In this document: piece by piece, positions 26,603 to 34,111 of the stretch | Position numbering within the stretch: position 1 is the stretch's first letter | Layout of the letters: each line of letters begins with the position of its first letter | Program-made: the position numbers and the translations under genes | From: an uncultured Bacteroidia bacterium | GTDB lineage: Bacteria; Bacteroidota; Bacteroidia; Bacteroidales; ML635J-15 | Length of the DNA stretch: 64,000 nt | NCBI GenBank assembly: GCA_902791865.1 | Contig: CADAXK010000004.1 | Location: forward strand, 62,001-126,000 | Reading direction: 5' to 3' | Notes under the pieces: generated by a model | What the model saw: only the letters and a program-made list of their open reading frames with translations | Databases searched by the model: none | Told to the model about the DNA's origin: nothing

Positions 26603-26634
26603 CAATCATCAACATTTTCGTTATTATGAAAAAT

Positions 26635-28365
26635 TTATTTGCTTAACCAGCCGGTAATTTCCTCGACAGTTGGATTCTGCAATCCAAGCTTGTGCTTCTT
26701 GTTCATTCCGCACAATGTCGGGTGCAACTTCTGTGGACTCATTTCCTTGAGCTGCTTTACGGATGTGATACCGCACTTATATATGACCTTTGCCCATTCT
26801 TCGCTGATGCCCAAAGCTGTATAGTCCTCGATATTGAAAGCATCTGCCTTCTTTTCAGGACGCATCTGCGGGAAGAAAAGAACATCCTGTATAGAAACCG
26901 AATTGGTCATAATCATCGACAGACGGTCGATACCGATGCCCAAGCCTGCCGTCGGAGGCATACCGATTTCCATTGCGGTGAGGAAGTCCTCATCGAGCAT
27001 CATGGCCTCTTCGTCACCACGCTTAGCAAGCAACAACTGCTGCTCGAAACGGTAGCGCTGGTCAACTGGATCGTTAAGTTCAGAATATGCGTTGCAGATT
27101 TCCTTTCCGTTGCAAACAGCCTCGAAACGTTCAACAAGACCTTCCTTCGAACGGTGTTTCTTTGCCAACGGCGACATTTCAATAGGATAATCGGTGATGA
27201 AAGTCGGCTGTATGAGCTTCGATTCGCAGCATTCACCAAAGATTTCATCAATGAGTTTGCCCTTGCCCATGCTATCGTTAACCTCCACTCCTACTTTCTT
27301 TGCAACTTCGCGCAATTCAGCCTCGTCCATCTTTGAAATGTCGATGCCGCTGAAATGCTCGATAGCCTCAAACATGGTGTAGCGTTTCCACGGACGCTTG
27401 AAATCGATTATATTTTCACCAACCTGAACCTTGGTGCTTCCGTTGGTGTCGATAGCAATCTTCTCAACCATTTCCTCAACCAAATCCATCATCCAGTTGT
27501 AGTCCTTGTATGCAACATAAAGTTCCATCTGTGTGAACTCGGGATTGTGGAAACGGTCCATACCTTCGTTGCGGAAGTCCTTTGCGAACTCGTAAACACC
27601 GTCGAAACCACCGACGATAAGACGCTTCAAATAAAGTTCGTCTGCAATACGGAGATACAAAGTCTGGTCGAGGGTATTGTGGTGAGTCTTGAACGGACGC
27701 GCAGCAGCACCACCGTACATAGGCTGCAGAATCGGGGTTTCGACCTCGAGGTAACCCTTAGCATTGAGGAACTGACGCATCGAATTGGTAAGCATGGTAC
27801 GCTTTATGAAAGCCTCCTTAACCTGCGGATTTACAATCAAGTCCATAGAACGGTTGCGGTAACGCTGTTCGGGGTCGCTGAAAGCGTCGTAAACCTTACC
27901 GTCCTTTTCCTTTACTATTGGCAGCGGATGCAACGACTTGCTGAGAACTGTAAATTCCTTTACATGAACCGAAATTTCACCCATCTGTGTGCGGAAAGCA
28001 AAACCCTTGACACCAATGATGTCGCCGATGTCGAGAAGTTTCTTGAAAACCTGATTGTACATAGTCTTGTCTTCGCCCTCGCAGATGTCATCGCGGCGGA
28101 AATACAGCTGAATACGACCTTTTTCGTCCTGAAGTTCAGCAAAAGATGCATTACCCATGATTCTGCGGCTCATCATACGGCCAGCAATCGAAATGTCCTT
28201 CAAGTCTTCAGGCAGATTGTCGTCGCTGAACCTGTCGAGAATATCCTTAGTATTGGTCGTCACCTTGAATTCGGGTGCCGGATATGGATTTATACCTAAA
28301 TTTATCAATTCCTTCAACGCCTCGCGACGGAGGATTTCCTGTTCGCTTAAACCTAAATATTCCAT
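26635..28365 (-). CDS. lysS: Lysyl-tRNA synthetase, class II
   Basis: A 576-residue class II enzyme charging tRNA-Lys. It has the N-terminal OB-fold anticodon-binding domain (residues about 55-160), motif 2 ([18 protein letters not shown]) and motif 3 ([14 protein letters not shown]). A C-terminal extension of about 70 residues after motif 3 (from about residue 510, [15 protein letters not shown] to the end) goes beyond the E. coli core and resembles a helix-hairpin-type module often found on Bacteroidales LysS. It has its own -7 element and terminator. Confidence 0.95.
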   Translation of the reverse strand: MEYLGLSEQEILRREALKELINLGINPYPAPEFKVTTNTKDILDRFSDDNLPEDLKDISIAGRMMSRRIMGNASFAELQDEKGRIQLYFRRDDICEGEDKTMYNQVFKKLLDIGDIIGVKGFAFRTQMGEISVHVKEFTVLSKSLHPLPIVKEKDGKVYDAFSDPEQRYRNRSMDLIVNPQVKEAFIKRTMLTNSMRQFLNAKGYLEVETPILQPMYGGAAARPFKTHHNTLDQTLYLRIADELYLKRLIVGGFDGVYEFAKDFRNEGMDRFHNPEFTQMELYVAYKDYNWMMDLVEEMVEKIAIDTNGSTKVQVGENIIDFKRPWKRYTMFEAIEHFSGIDISKMDEAELREVAKKVGVEVNDSMGKGKLIDEIFGECCESKLIQPTFITDYPIEMSPLAKKHRSKEGLVERFEAVCNGKEICNAYSELNDPVDQRYRFEQQLLLAKRGDEEAMMLDEDFLTAMEIGMPPTAGLGIGIDRLSMIMTNSVSIQDVLFFPQMRPEKKADAFNIEDYTALGISEEWAKVIYKCGITSVKQLKEMSPQKLHPTLCGMNKKHKLGLQNPTVEEITGWLSK

Positions 28366-28381
28366 TCGAAAAAATTTTTTG

Positions 28382-28389
28382 CAAAATTA
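28382..28389 (-). promoter_or_regulatory. -7 element TAATTTTG of lysS
   Basis: Minus-strand TAATTTTG, 16 nt before the lysS ATG; matches TAnnTTTG. The -33 part is not clear. Confidence 0.45.
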
Positions 28390-28435
28390 CATAAAATATT
28401 CGGAAATATAAAGCCAACGGAAAATGTAAATAAAA

Positions 28436-28466
28436 CAAAAAACAGACCGCCGAAGCAGCCTGTTTT
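28436..28466 (-). terminator. Terminator after the 36-residue protein gene
   Basis: Minus strand AAACAG-gct-GC-ttcg-GC-ggt-CTGTTT, a stable stem with a UUCG loop, followed by TTTTGTTTTATTT. Confidence 0.8.
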
Positions 28467-28485
28467 GGTATCACATTTAGCAAAT

Positions 28486-28596
28486 CTACTTTTTCGGTTT
28501 AGGTGGCATATTTCCTCGTCCAGACCCCGACTTATTATTAGTTGTCGATGGTCCATTTGGAATAGGCTTACCTCCTTTGTTGGTCTTCTGTGCCAT
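28486..28596 (-). CDS. 36-residue basic protein
   Basis: A short gene: ATG at 28596, stop TAG at 28486-28488, 36 codons. The product starts MAQKTNKGGKPIPNGPS and ends GRGNMPPKPKK; it is rich in Gly, Pro, Lys and Asn, without hydrophobic segments. Support: an AGGAGG-type ribosome-binding site 8 nt upstream (rare for this genome), a terminator just after the stop, and a position 13 bp behind the lipoprotein gene at 28609. Function unknown; a disordered nucleic-acid- or ribosome-associated peptide is possible from composition alone. Confidence 0.6.
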   Translation of the reverse strand: MAQKTNKGGKPIPNGPSTTNNKSGSGRGNMPPKPKK

Positions 28597-28608
28597 ATAT
28601 ACTCCTCC

Positions 28609-28980
28609 TTACTTTGTAAATTCAATTATTTCGCCAGAGAATGTCACGACAATTTTCTTACCGTTGCTCAAATAATCAACGCAAGTGTTTATTATAGCAT
28701 GGCTTCCTGTCATTGTTATGCCTGCAGCCTTCGCATTGTCCAAGAAATCCTGCTTGGCAGCCGACACAAGTCCATCCTTATCCCTTACGGTCAATGAAAC
28801 CGCATTTGCAATCGATTTGCCAGTAAAGCTTCCAAGCACTTTGAAATTAGCCTTGTCAAGTACAACTTGAGTCTGATTGACCTGACCATAGTAAGCATTA
28901 GAACCACCATACTGCATTGGCTTGCATGATGTAAAACCCAATACTATCGAACATGATAGTAAAAACAATAATTTCTTCAT
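28609..28980 (-). CDS. Small lipoprotein, DUF6567-like
   Basis: A 123-residue lipoprotein: MKKLLFLLSCSIVLGFTSC with lipobox Cys19. The mature part (NAYYGQVNQTQVVLDKANFKV onward) resembles small Bacteroidales lipoproteins of the DUF6567 kind with an alpha/beta body; this match is from memory. The start at 28980 begins the signal peptide, whereas the longer frame to 29058 runs into the preceding gene. It is followed by the 36-residue gene and lies behind two more lipoprotein genes, probably one transcript. Confidence 0.75.
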   Translation of the reverse strand: MKKLLFLLSCSIVLGFTSCKPMQYGGSNAYYGQVNQTQVVLDKANFKVLGSFTGKSIANAVSLTVRDKDGLVSAAKQDFLDNAKAAGITMTGSHAIINTCVDYLSNGKKIVVTFSGEIIEFTK

Positions 28981-29006
28981 ATAACTATAATTTATTAAAA
29001 AACTTT

Positions 29007-29789
29007 CTACCAATCCAATCCTACAGTGAATTTTATAGAGCCAATTGAAGCAACCCATGTGTAGGAACTACTTCCAAACGACATATACGAACTTTCGAAA
29101 ATACAGTTTGCCATATTATCGTCAGAATCAAGTTCATCGTAATCATAAAATTCTATACTATATGTTGATTTAGAATCCAATGTCGTATTAACTTGCCACT
29201 TCACTGGTAATTCGCCAACATTATACTTTGTTGCACTTGTATATAGCTCAGATCCATTTGTTTCTGTAATCTTAAAATATATGTCTGGTTCGATACCACT
29301 CGACACGCCTGTATCCCAAGATGACAATCTTATTTGCTGAAGTTCGAGATATGTTATTGTGTATGATGATGGTTTTGATACCGTAACGTACTTGGTCTTG
29401 TGACTGCTTTTCTTTCCATTCTTTGAATAGGCATGAAGTATTATTTTCTTTTCTCCAGCATATTTAAAACTAATCAAATCAGGACAATATCCTATGTAAT
29501 ATTCATAATCTTCTTTAGAATCATCTCCCAATATAGAAGAAAAAGATACAGCAGACAAAGCTGCAAGCGCGGTTTCGTATGAGTCGCTTGCAGATACATG
29601 CGACCTGTCACCAAATTCCCAAATATAACTATAGGCATTAAGCGAATAATTTGAAACAAAGAAAGTCTCTCCAGCAACTACACTTGCAGGACAATCGAAA
29701 TCAGCTTCTACATCCTTTGTACATCCCGTAAGCCACACCAAAGATACGGCTACCAAACAAGCAACAGAAATACTCCAAATCCTTTTCAT
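29007..29789 (-). CDS. Lipoprotein with PKD-like domain
   Basis: A 260-residue lipoprotein with signal peptide ending VWLTGC (Cys23). Residues about 28-60 show a PKD-type beta-sandwich motif (ADFDCPASVVAGETFFVSN, then YSYIWEFGD). The C-terminal half, starting around YTITYLELQQI, reads as a C2-like or beta-sandwich domain (FYDYDELDSDD). PKD domains mediate surface protein-protein or carbohydrate contacts. It is flanked by two other lipoprotein genes on the same strand, 13 bp behind the one at 29803. Confidence 0.75.
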   Translation of the reverse strand: MKRIWSISVACLVAVSLVWLTGCTKDVEADFDCPASVVAGETFFVSNYSLNAYSYIWEFGDRSHVSASDSYETALAALSAVSFSSILGDDSKEDYEYYIGYCPDLISFKYAGEKKIILHAYSKNGKKSSHKTKYVTVSKPSSYTITYLELQQIRLSSWDTGVSSGIEPDIYFKITETNGSELYTSATKYNVGELPVKWQVNTTLDSKSTYSIEFYDYDELDSDDNMANCIFESSYMSFGSSSYTWVASIGSIKFTVGLDW

Positions 29790-29802
29790 TTATTTAACAA
29801 TT

Positions 29803-30408
29803 TTAATATTCATATTCTTCTATTTCTTCACTCGCACCTTTTATCAGATTAGGTGTTTCACAAGTATAGATGTAACCACAGTCTGCATTTACTGTATATT
29901 CCTTAGTCGATGGATAAAGAACATAGCCGTCCAACTGCGTAAACTTCACATTGTAAGAATATCCAGCCTCAATCTCCAACGAATCCAATGTCCTGCCTGG
30001 CATACTTATCTGCTTGATGGTGTTGTTTGCCGGACAAGTGATGTCAACCTGATAGTTGTCGCTAGTAATGTTCACATACTTAATGTATGCAGGGCGACTT
30101 TCTATTGTAAATATAACAGAACCATTCTTCGGCAAAAACTTGGAATCGTTCACCACTTGTGGATGTTCAAAATAACCATCCTTTTGTGTTGCTACAAGAT
30201 AATATGAACGTTCAACATCATAACTAGTATTTGCATCCGAAGCCCCAGCCGCAATAGTTCTGACAGATTCGAAATTTAAATTATCCGTAACCACCGCTTC
30301 GTAAGTAGAACGCGTATTGTTCTTTACAACTACAGTTCCTTCCTTCTTACAACCACTAAAAACTGAAGCCAAAGCAACAACTGTCAAAATTTCAACTAAT
30401 CTTTTCAT
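29803..30408 (-). CDS. Lipoprotein of unknown function
   Basis: A 201-residue lipoprotein; the signal peptide ends VFSGC (Cys20). The body is mostly beta-strand, with three stretches of similar pattern (for example YEAVVTDNLNFESVRTIAAG and YNVKFTQLDGYVLYP), suggesting small repeated beta-domains. No family is recognised. It is the first of three lipoprotein genes transcribed leftwards and may belong to the accessory block with the LytTR genes upstream. Confidence 0.7.
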   Translation of the reverse strand: MKRLVEILTVVALASVFSGCKKEGTVVVKNNTRSTYEAVVTDNLNFESVRTIAAGASDANTSYDVERSYYLVATQKDGYFEHPQVVNDSKFLPKNGSVIFTIESRPAYIKYVNITSDNYQVDITCPANNTIKQISMPGRTLDSLEIEAGYSYNVKFTQLDGYVLYPSTKEYTVNADCGYIYTCETPNLIKGASEEIEEYEY

Positions 30409-30519
30409 TTCAATATAACTTTTGAATTAAACATATTTTTATTCCACAAAAATATATCACAAAACTCACTAAGTGTCAGCATAGTAACAACTTGACAATT
30501 TAAAATATCAAATGGCACA

Positions 30520-31068
30520 CTAATTATCCGACAATACAAGTTTTCTTACCATCGGTAACTTTCTACGACTGACAGGAATCTGCATTTTGCTTTGTTTACC
30601 GGCTACATCAATGTAACTTACAGCAATTTTTGCCGACTTCTCATCGCAATGCTTCAATAGGCTGCGGTTTACGAAATAGCCGTTGCACACCTCTACAAGT
30701 TCGCCATCGCAAAGTTTCATTTTTCCAGCAATGTCACTTTTCAATTTGAAATCTACAAGGATTCCTGGCTTACGATTGGCAAAAATAATCCGCTTGTTAC
30801 CTCCACGCCTTGCATTCGTATGTTCGCTGTCGCGAAGCGGAACGATGGCTACGATGTTGCGCAGTTCGACCTCACACTCCTCCTCTCCTTTCATTTTCAC
30901 AGGCACCAAGCGGCTCTGCATGTTGCTAAAACACAACGAATAGTCGCATCCAGACACATTCAAATCGACCTGTATCCGCTTCACATGCACATCGTTGCGA
31001 TCAGACATCAGAGTGCTAAGTTCCGAAATAGCGTATTCAATCGTTTTATGTGCTTCCATTTTTGCCAT
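30520..31068 (-). CDS. LytTR-type DNA-binding protein without receiver domain (A)
   Basis: A 182-residue cytoplasmic protein. The C-terminal 110 residues have the LytTR outline: ELRNIVAIVPL, NKRIIFANRKPGILVDFKL, LVEVCNGYFVNRSLLKHC and ISRRKLPMVRKL-like end. The first 70 residues are a separate alpha/beta region and not a receiver, as no phospho-acceptor Asp pattern is present. It is paralogous to the protein at 32137. The start at 31068 is the first ATG; a TTG three codons upstream is less likely. Three GTAAC/GCAAC half-sites 22 bp apart (31154-31202) lie upstream. Confidence 0.7.
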   Translation of the reverse strand: MAKMEAHKTIEYAISELSTLMSDRNDVHVKRIQVDLNVSGCDYSLCFSNMQSRLVPVKMKGEEECEVELRNIVAIVPLRDSEHTNARRGGNKRIIFANRKPGILVDFKLKSDIAGKMKLCDGELVEVCNGYFVNRSLLKHCDEKSAKIAVSYIDVAGKQSKMQIPVSRRKLPMVRKLVLSDN

Positions 31069-31153
31069 TGATACCAATAATTTACTATTATTCTACATAA
31101 AGAAATTTTTCAACTGCAAAATTATCCAATATAACCACTTGTTACTCAACAAA

Positions 31154-31202
31154 GTAACGAGTTGCATTAAAAACAGCAACAAAATATTCCAACACAGGCA
31201 AC
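31154..31202 (-). promoter_or_regulatory. LytTR-like half-site triplet upstream of LytTR gene A
   Basis: On the plus strand GTAAC (31154), GCAAC (31176) and GCAAC (31198) are spaced exactly 22 bp apart, so on the gene strand they read GTTAC/GTTGC in direct repeat. LytTR regulators typically bind 9-bp direct repeats with centres 21-22 bp apart around a GTT core. They lie 86-134 bp upstream of the start codon. Confidence 0.5.
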
Positions 31203-31261
31203 CCATTACTCTATTTAGCCGTTTATTACATGAGTACCGAAACTCAACTTTGCGTTCTAGC

Positions 31262-31290
31262 GGAGGGCGATGTATGAGGCATCGCCCTCC
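31262..31290. repeat. Perfect intergenic palindrome GGAGGGCGATG / CATCGCCCTCC
   Basis: Eleven-bp perfect arms around TATGAGG, just 3' of the Asp-rich gene. There is no T run on either strand, so it is a REP-like palindrome or an mRNA 3' stabiliser rather than a standard terminator. Confidence 0.65.
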
Positions 31291-31297
31291 TGCATTA

Positions 31298-31837
31298 CTA
31301 TTTCTCACCTCGCGAATGCTGGAACTCAGCATTGTTCGGATTCAGCTGATTGGAATGGTTGTCGTTGTCGGGATTTGACCTATGCATATCGAACAAAGGA
31401 ACGAATTCTATAGATTCGCAACCAATAGTCCTGAACAACACCCAGTCTTTAAAATTATCCGACAGGAATCGATATTCTTCCATTGCTCGTTGCATACCTT
31501 TACAAACAAAAGTTCCTGCGGTAGTTATAAATTCCAATCCATTATATTCTGTTCTCGTATAACCATCTTTTGTGATAGTTTCTTTTAACAGCGCAACTGA
31601 CACAATATTCATTACAGCTAATTTATATTGCTTTTTAGGCGAATTAATTGTAATAAACCAACAAGATTCTAAACTTCTAAAATTACCTTCCATTTCATCT
31701 TCGTTTAAATCGTTAATACTTGTATTTTCTTCTTCTTTTGGACTTTCCTCTACACGATAAGATCTATAATAGTCATCATCATCGTCATCATCGTAGTCGT
31801 CATCATCATTGTAATTGTTATAATATCTTCCGTACAT
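31298..31837 (-). CDS. Hypothetical protein with Asp/Tyr-rich N-terminus
   Basis: A 179-residue cytoplasmic protein. Residues 1-25 are almost wholly Asp, Tyr and Asn (codons GAT/GAC in a near-repeat), then an acidic linker to about residue 50, and a folded domain from SCWFITINSPKKQYKLAV to about residue 150, followed by an Asn/Asp-rich tail. No family is recognised. The start at 31837 is preferred; a longer frame to 31912 would read through a GAGACG palindrome. It lies between two LytTR-only genes, with two GCAAC half-sites about 200 bp upstream. Confidence 0.6.
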   Translation of the reverse strand: MYGRYYNNYNDDDDYDDDDDDDYYRSYRVEESPKEEENTSINDLNEDEMEGNFRSLESCWFITINSPKKQYKLAVMNIVSVALLKETITKDGYTRTEYNGLEFITTAGTFVCKGMQRAMEEYRFLSDNFKDWVLFRTIGCESIEFVPLFDMHRSNPDNDNHSNQLNPNNAEFQHSRGEK

Positions 31838-31865
31838 AATTAATATTAATTTCGTTTTTTTACCT

Positions 31866-31890
31866 AAGACGCTGCACGCATCGTCTCTAC
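31866..31890. repeat. GAGACG-type 25-bp palindrome, copy 1
   Basis: AAGACGCTGCACGCATCGT followed by CTCTAC; partly degenerate arms AGACG/CGTCT. It is the same element as 31977-32001, 111 bp away in the same orientation. From memory, GTAGAGACG...CGTCTCTAC palindromes are common dispersed repeats in Bacteroidota and cyanobacteria. Confidence 0.65.
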
Positions 31891-31976
31891 AATTATTATT
31901 TAATAAATCCAATTTTGTCTTTATGGTCCGCTTGCCATATTTTCCTTTTTTATGTTAAACATTCCGTTCTTTACAT

Positions 31977-32001
31977 GAGACGGAGCACGCACCGTCTCTA
32001 C
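31977..32001. repeat. GAGACG-type 25-bp palindrome, copy 2
   Basis: Perfect arms GAGACGG / CCGTCTC around AGCACGCA... and ending CTAC, followed by eight T on the plus strand. Paired with copy 1 at 31866. Confidence 0.7.
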
Positions 32002-32038
32002 ATTTTTTTTCAAAATTTCCGCCACAAAATGCCAATTG

Positions 32039-32063
32039 GCAACCACCGATTCCTTCTGGCAAC
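32039..32063 (-). promoter_or_regulatory. LytTR-like half-site pair upstream of the Asp-rich gene
   Basis: GGCAAC occurs at 32038 and 32058 on the plus strand, 20 bp apart. The spacing and core are those seen in the array upstream of pVip. The remainder of this gap (31838-32136) holds the two GAGACG palindromes and nothing else recognised. Confidence 0.4.
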
Positions 32064-32136
32064 ATATTGCTAAATTATTTTTCATTACTACCTCTTATTG
32101 CCTTTGGTTGCATTTTAACCATGACACAACCTTCTG

Positions 32137-32643
32137 TCAATCAGTAATATTATGCCATATTTTCAGGACTCCGGGCAAATACTTTCGCGAAACTTTCAGC
32201 GTTGTTTCCTCGTTGTCATAGACTCCTACTATTATCTCCTTGCTTTTTACATTAAGATTCTTGATTTCATCCCTATTCACATAAGTTGACTTGCTTATCT
32301 GAACAAATTCATCGTCACTAAGCTTCCAAACACGCCGAAAATCAGTATTTGATGTGAAATTTACCAGCACTCCGTACTTGCGATTCTTGAAAAAAACGCA
32401 CTTGTTACCTGTATTTGCCCCATTTCTCTTGTCTGTCGATACATACACAATATCACTCAACTTGCATCGGCACACTTCTCCTTTCAATTTCAACTCAATC
32501 GATTTCTCACCTTTTTCGGCAGAAGCAAAACCTATTGTCACATCTTCCCCATGAATATTGAAACTCACCTTTAGCGATTTAAACAAATTGTCTATATCCT
32601 TGCCATTATCTTTCGTGGTGCAAACCAATTCAATATTTTTCAT
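32137..32643 (-). CDS. LytTR-type DNA-binding protein without receiver domain (B)
   Basis: A 168-residue paralogue of the protein at 30520. The C-terminal LytTR-like domain shows CKLSDIVYVSTD, NKCVFFKNRKYGVLVNF, FVQISKSTYVNRDEIKNL and SRKYLPGVLKIW; the N-terminal 65 residues are alpha/beta without a receiver Asp. It begins 11 bp after the pVip stop and must share its transcript, so it is either a regulator of the defence operon or a feedback element on the same half-sites. No signal peptide. Confidence 0.75.
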   Translation of the reverse strand: MKNIELVCTTKDNGKDIDNLFKSLKVSFNIHGEDVTIGFASAEKGEKSIELKLKGEVCRCKLSDIVYVSTDKRNGANTGNKCVFFKNRKYGVLVNFTSNTDFRRVWKLSDDEFVQISKSTYVNRDEIKNLNVKSKEIIVGVYDNEETTLKVSRKYLPGVLKIWHNITD

Positions 32644-32654
32644 AACCCCAATTT

Positions 32655-33809
32655 TTAAAGAAGTACTATTTGATTTTTTGTTCTCAATTCACAAAGGTTT
32701 TCACAGAAAAATACCGTAACTAACACAAACCTATCAAGCATAACAATCATATTTTTATGTGGGATACTAATATGGTTCAACTTCATGAAAGGCTTTCCAA
32801 CCACAATCAAGGCTTTTCCTGCAAAAGAACACTTGATACTACTTAGCACAGCATTAACTTCCATATCAGAAACATTGCGTTCTCTTTGGCGTTTCCTGAA
32901 ATGCCGGGTCTTCACATAAAGTCCCGACTTGTCATTCTTATTGCCGACATCATATTCCCCGTTACGCGCCACAAACTTCTCAACACTGTAGTTTATCTGC
33001 GACAAGGCTTTTTCAAACCCAACCTCTGCAATTTTCTGCGATGTGGTATAACCACCATTCGAGTTGTCGAAGAAACAACCCTCAGGATTTATCATCAGGT
33101 AGGAACCTCGCATCAAATCATTTGTTTCCACAACCACAATGCTTTTGTTTGCAACACTATCAAGCTGACGATTGCAATACGCTTCATACTCAGCATCGCT
33201 AACTTCGCACTGGTCGAAATTGGCCTCGTTCTCACCCTCGACACGCAAAGCTTGAAAAATCTTCCAACGCATCGGATTCAACTTATTGATAAACAATGCG
33301 AGATTTTCGTCCTTGTTAAACTTTGTGACTACCGTGTTAATCTTCAAGTTTACACCATATTTATGACATGCAGAAGCCAGCACTTCGTAATGCGCCAATG
33401 TCGGCAGAACACCAACTTTCGAGCAACGCCCAGACAAACGGTTTATTTCATCTGTTGCACTGTCAATACTAATAGTAAGGATATTCAAGTATCTTGAGAT
33501 TTCCCTTACCCATCTTTCATCAATAAGGCTTCCATTTGTAGTCACGCTTGTTGTCAATCCAAGTTTGCTCGCGTACTTTACCAAGTCCACCAACCTTTTG
33601 CCAAGCAAAGTCGGTTCGCCACCAACGAAATTAATTTTCCTAATGTACTTCTGAGCAGCAATAATTTCCAGCATCTTCTTCTGCTCCTTAAAGGGAACCA
33701 TCTTTTCCACATCGTTGAAATTTGCAAAGCAAAACTTGCATCCGTAGTTACAGCCCTTAACCAAGTGGTAGTTGACCGTTGAAATTTTTTCTGTTGTTGT
33801 CATAGCCAT
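32655..33809 (-). CDS. Prokaryotic viperin (pVip), radical SAM antiviral enzyme
   Basis: A 384-residue radical SAM protein. The cluster motif is CNYGCKFC (Cys20, Cys24, Cys27). Segments match animal viperin closely: VNYHLVKGCNYGCKFCF, KINFVGGEP, TNGSLIDERW, LKINTVVTKFN and LNPMRWKIFQALRVEGEN. pVips convert CTP, GTP or UTP to 3'-deoxy-3',4'-didehydro nucleotides that terminate phage transcription (Bernheim et al. work on pVips). The core ends near residue 295; about 90 further residues form an extra domain with HFRKRQRERNVSDMEV, resembling DUF4258/RelE-like proteins. Co-transcribed with LytTR gene B, and preceded by an array of regulatory half-sites. Confidence 0.9.
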   Translation of the reverse strand: MAMTTTEKISTVNYHLVKGCNYGCKFCFANFNDVEKMVPFKEQKKMLEIIAAQKYIRKINFVGGEPTLLGKRLVDLVKYASKLGLTTSVTTNGSLIDERWVREISRYLNILTISIDSATDEINRLSGRCSKVGVLPTLAHYEVLASACHKYGVNLKINTVVTKFNKDENLALFINKLNPMRWKIFQALRVEGENEANFDQCEVSDAEYEAYCNRQLDSVANKSIVVVETNDLMRGSYLMINPEGCFFDNSNGGYTTSQKIAEVGFEKALSQINYSVEKFVARNGEYDVGNKNDKSGLYVKTRHFRKRQRERNVSDMEVNAVLSSIKCSFAGKALIVVGKPFMKLNHISIPHKNMIVMLDRFVLVTVFFCENLCELRTKNQIVLL

Positions 33810-33832
33810 ATAATTTTTAAATGTTTACACAG

Positions 33833-33840
33833 CAAAAGAA
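33833..33840 (-). promoter_or_regulatory. Weak -7 element of the pVip operon
   Basis: Minus-strand TTCTTTTG, one mismatch to TAnnTTTG, 24 nt before the ATG at 33809, with no TTG -33 element. A weak core promoter with an operator array starting about 50 bp further upstream fits activator dependence. Confidence 0.35.
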
Positions 33841-33891
33841 CCTCAGAATATTACCATGGACTAATATTGCCCAGTAAGATGGACTAGAAAA

Positions 33892-34058
33892 GCAATGAAA
33901 TATACAACTCACTAATAATCAACAACAACTCAAAGCAATGAAATGTGCTCCAATCGGCAACAAATGGCTATTTTTGAGCAATGAAATACATTTTTGCAAT
34001 TTCATTGGGCAACGAAATGCAACCTGTCAGGCAATGAAACTACATTTCTGGCAACAAA
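33892..34058 (-). promoter_or_regulatory. Array of seven LytTR-like half-sites upstream of pVip
   Basis: The plus-strand octamer GCAAYRAA occurs at 33892, 33935, 33957, 33978, 34009, 34031 and 34051, always in the same orientation (gene strand TTYRTTGC). Steps are 43, 22, 21, 31, 22 and 20 bp, all close to multiples of the helical repeat. LytTR proteins bind direct repeats with 21-22 bp between centres and a GTT core. The array fills the gap between the response regulator terminator and the pVip promoter. Confidence 0.65.
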
Positions 34059-34091
34059 AAAGGGGCAAAAACGTCAAGTTACTGCCCCTTT
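34058..34091 (-). terminator. Terminator after the LytTR response regulator gene
   Basis: Minus strand AAAGGGGCA pairs with TGCCCCTTT and is followed by further T. It separates the kinase/regulator unit from the pVip operon. Confidence 0.8.
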
Positions 34092-34111
34092 CAGTATTTT
34101 TCAGAGATAAT

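Noticed and set aside
27355-28299. 314-codon plus-strand frame opposite lysS
   Set aside because: Antisense to conserved lysyl-tRNA synthetase motifs; no promoter or family match.
31262-31290. Rho-independent terminator at the GGAGGGCGATG palindrome
   Set aside because: A strong stem but no T run on either strand.
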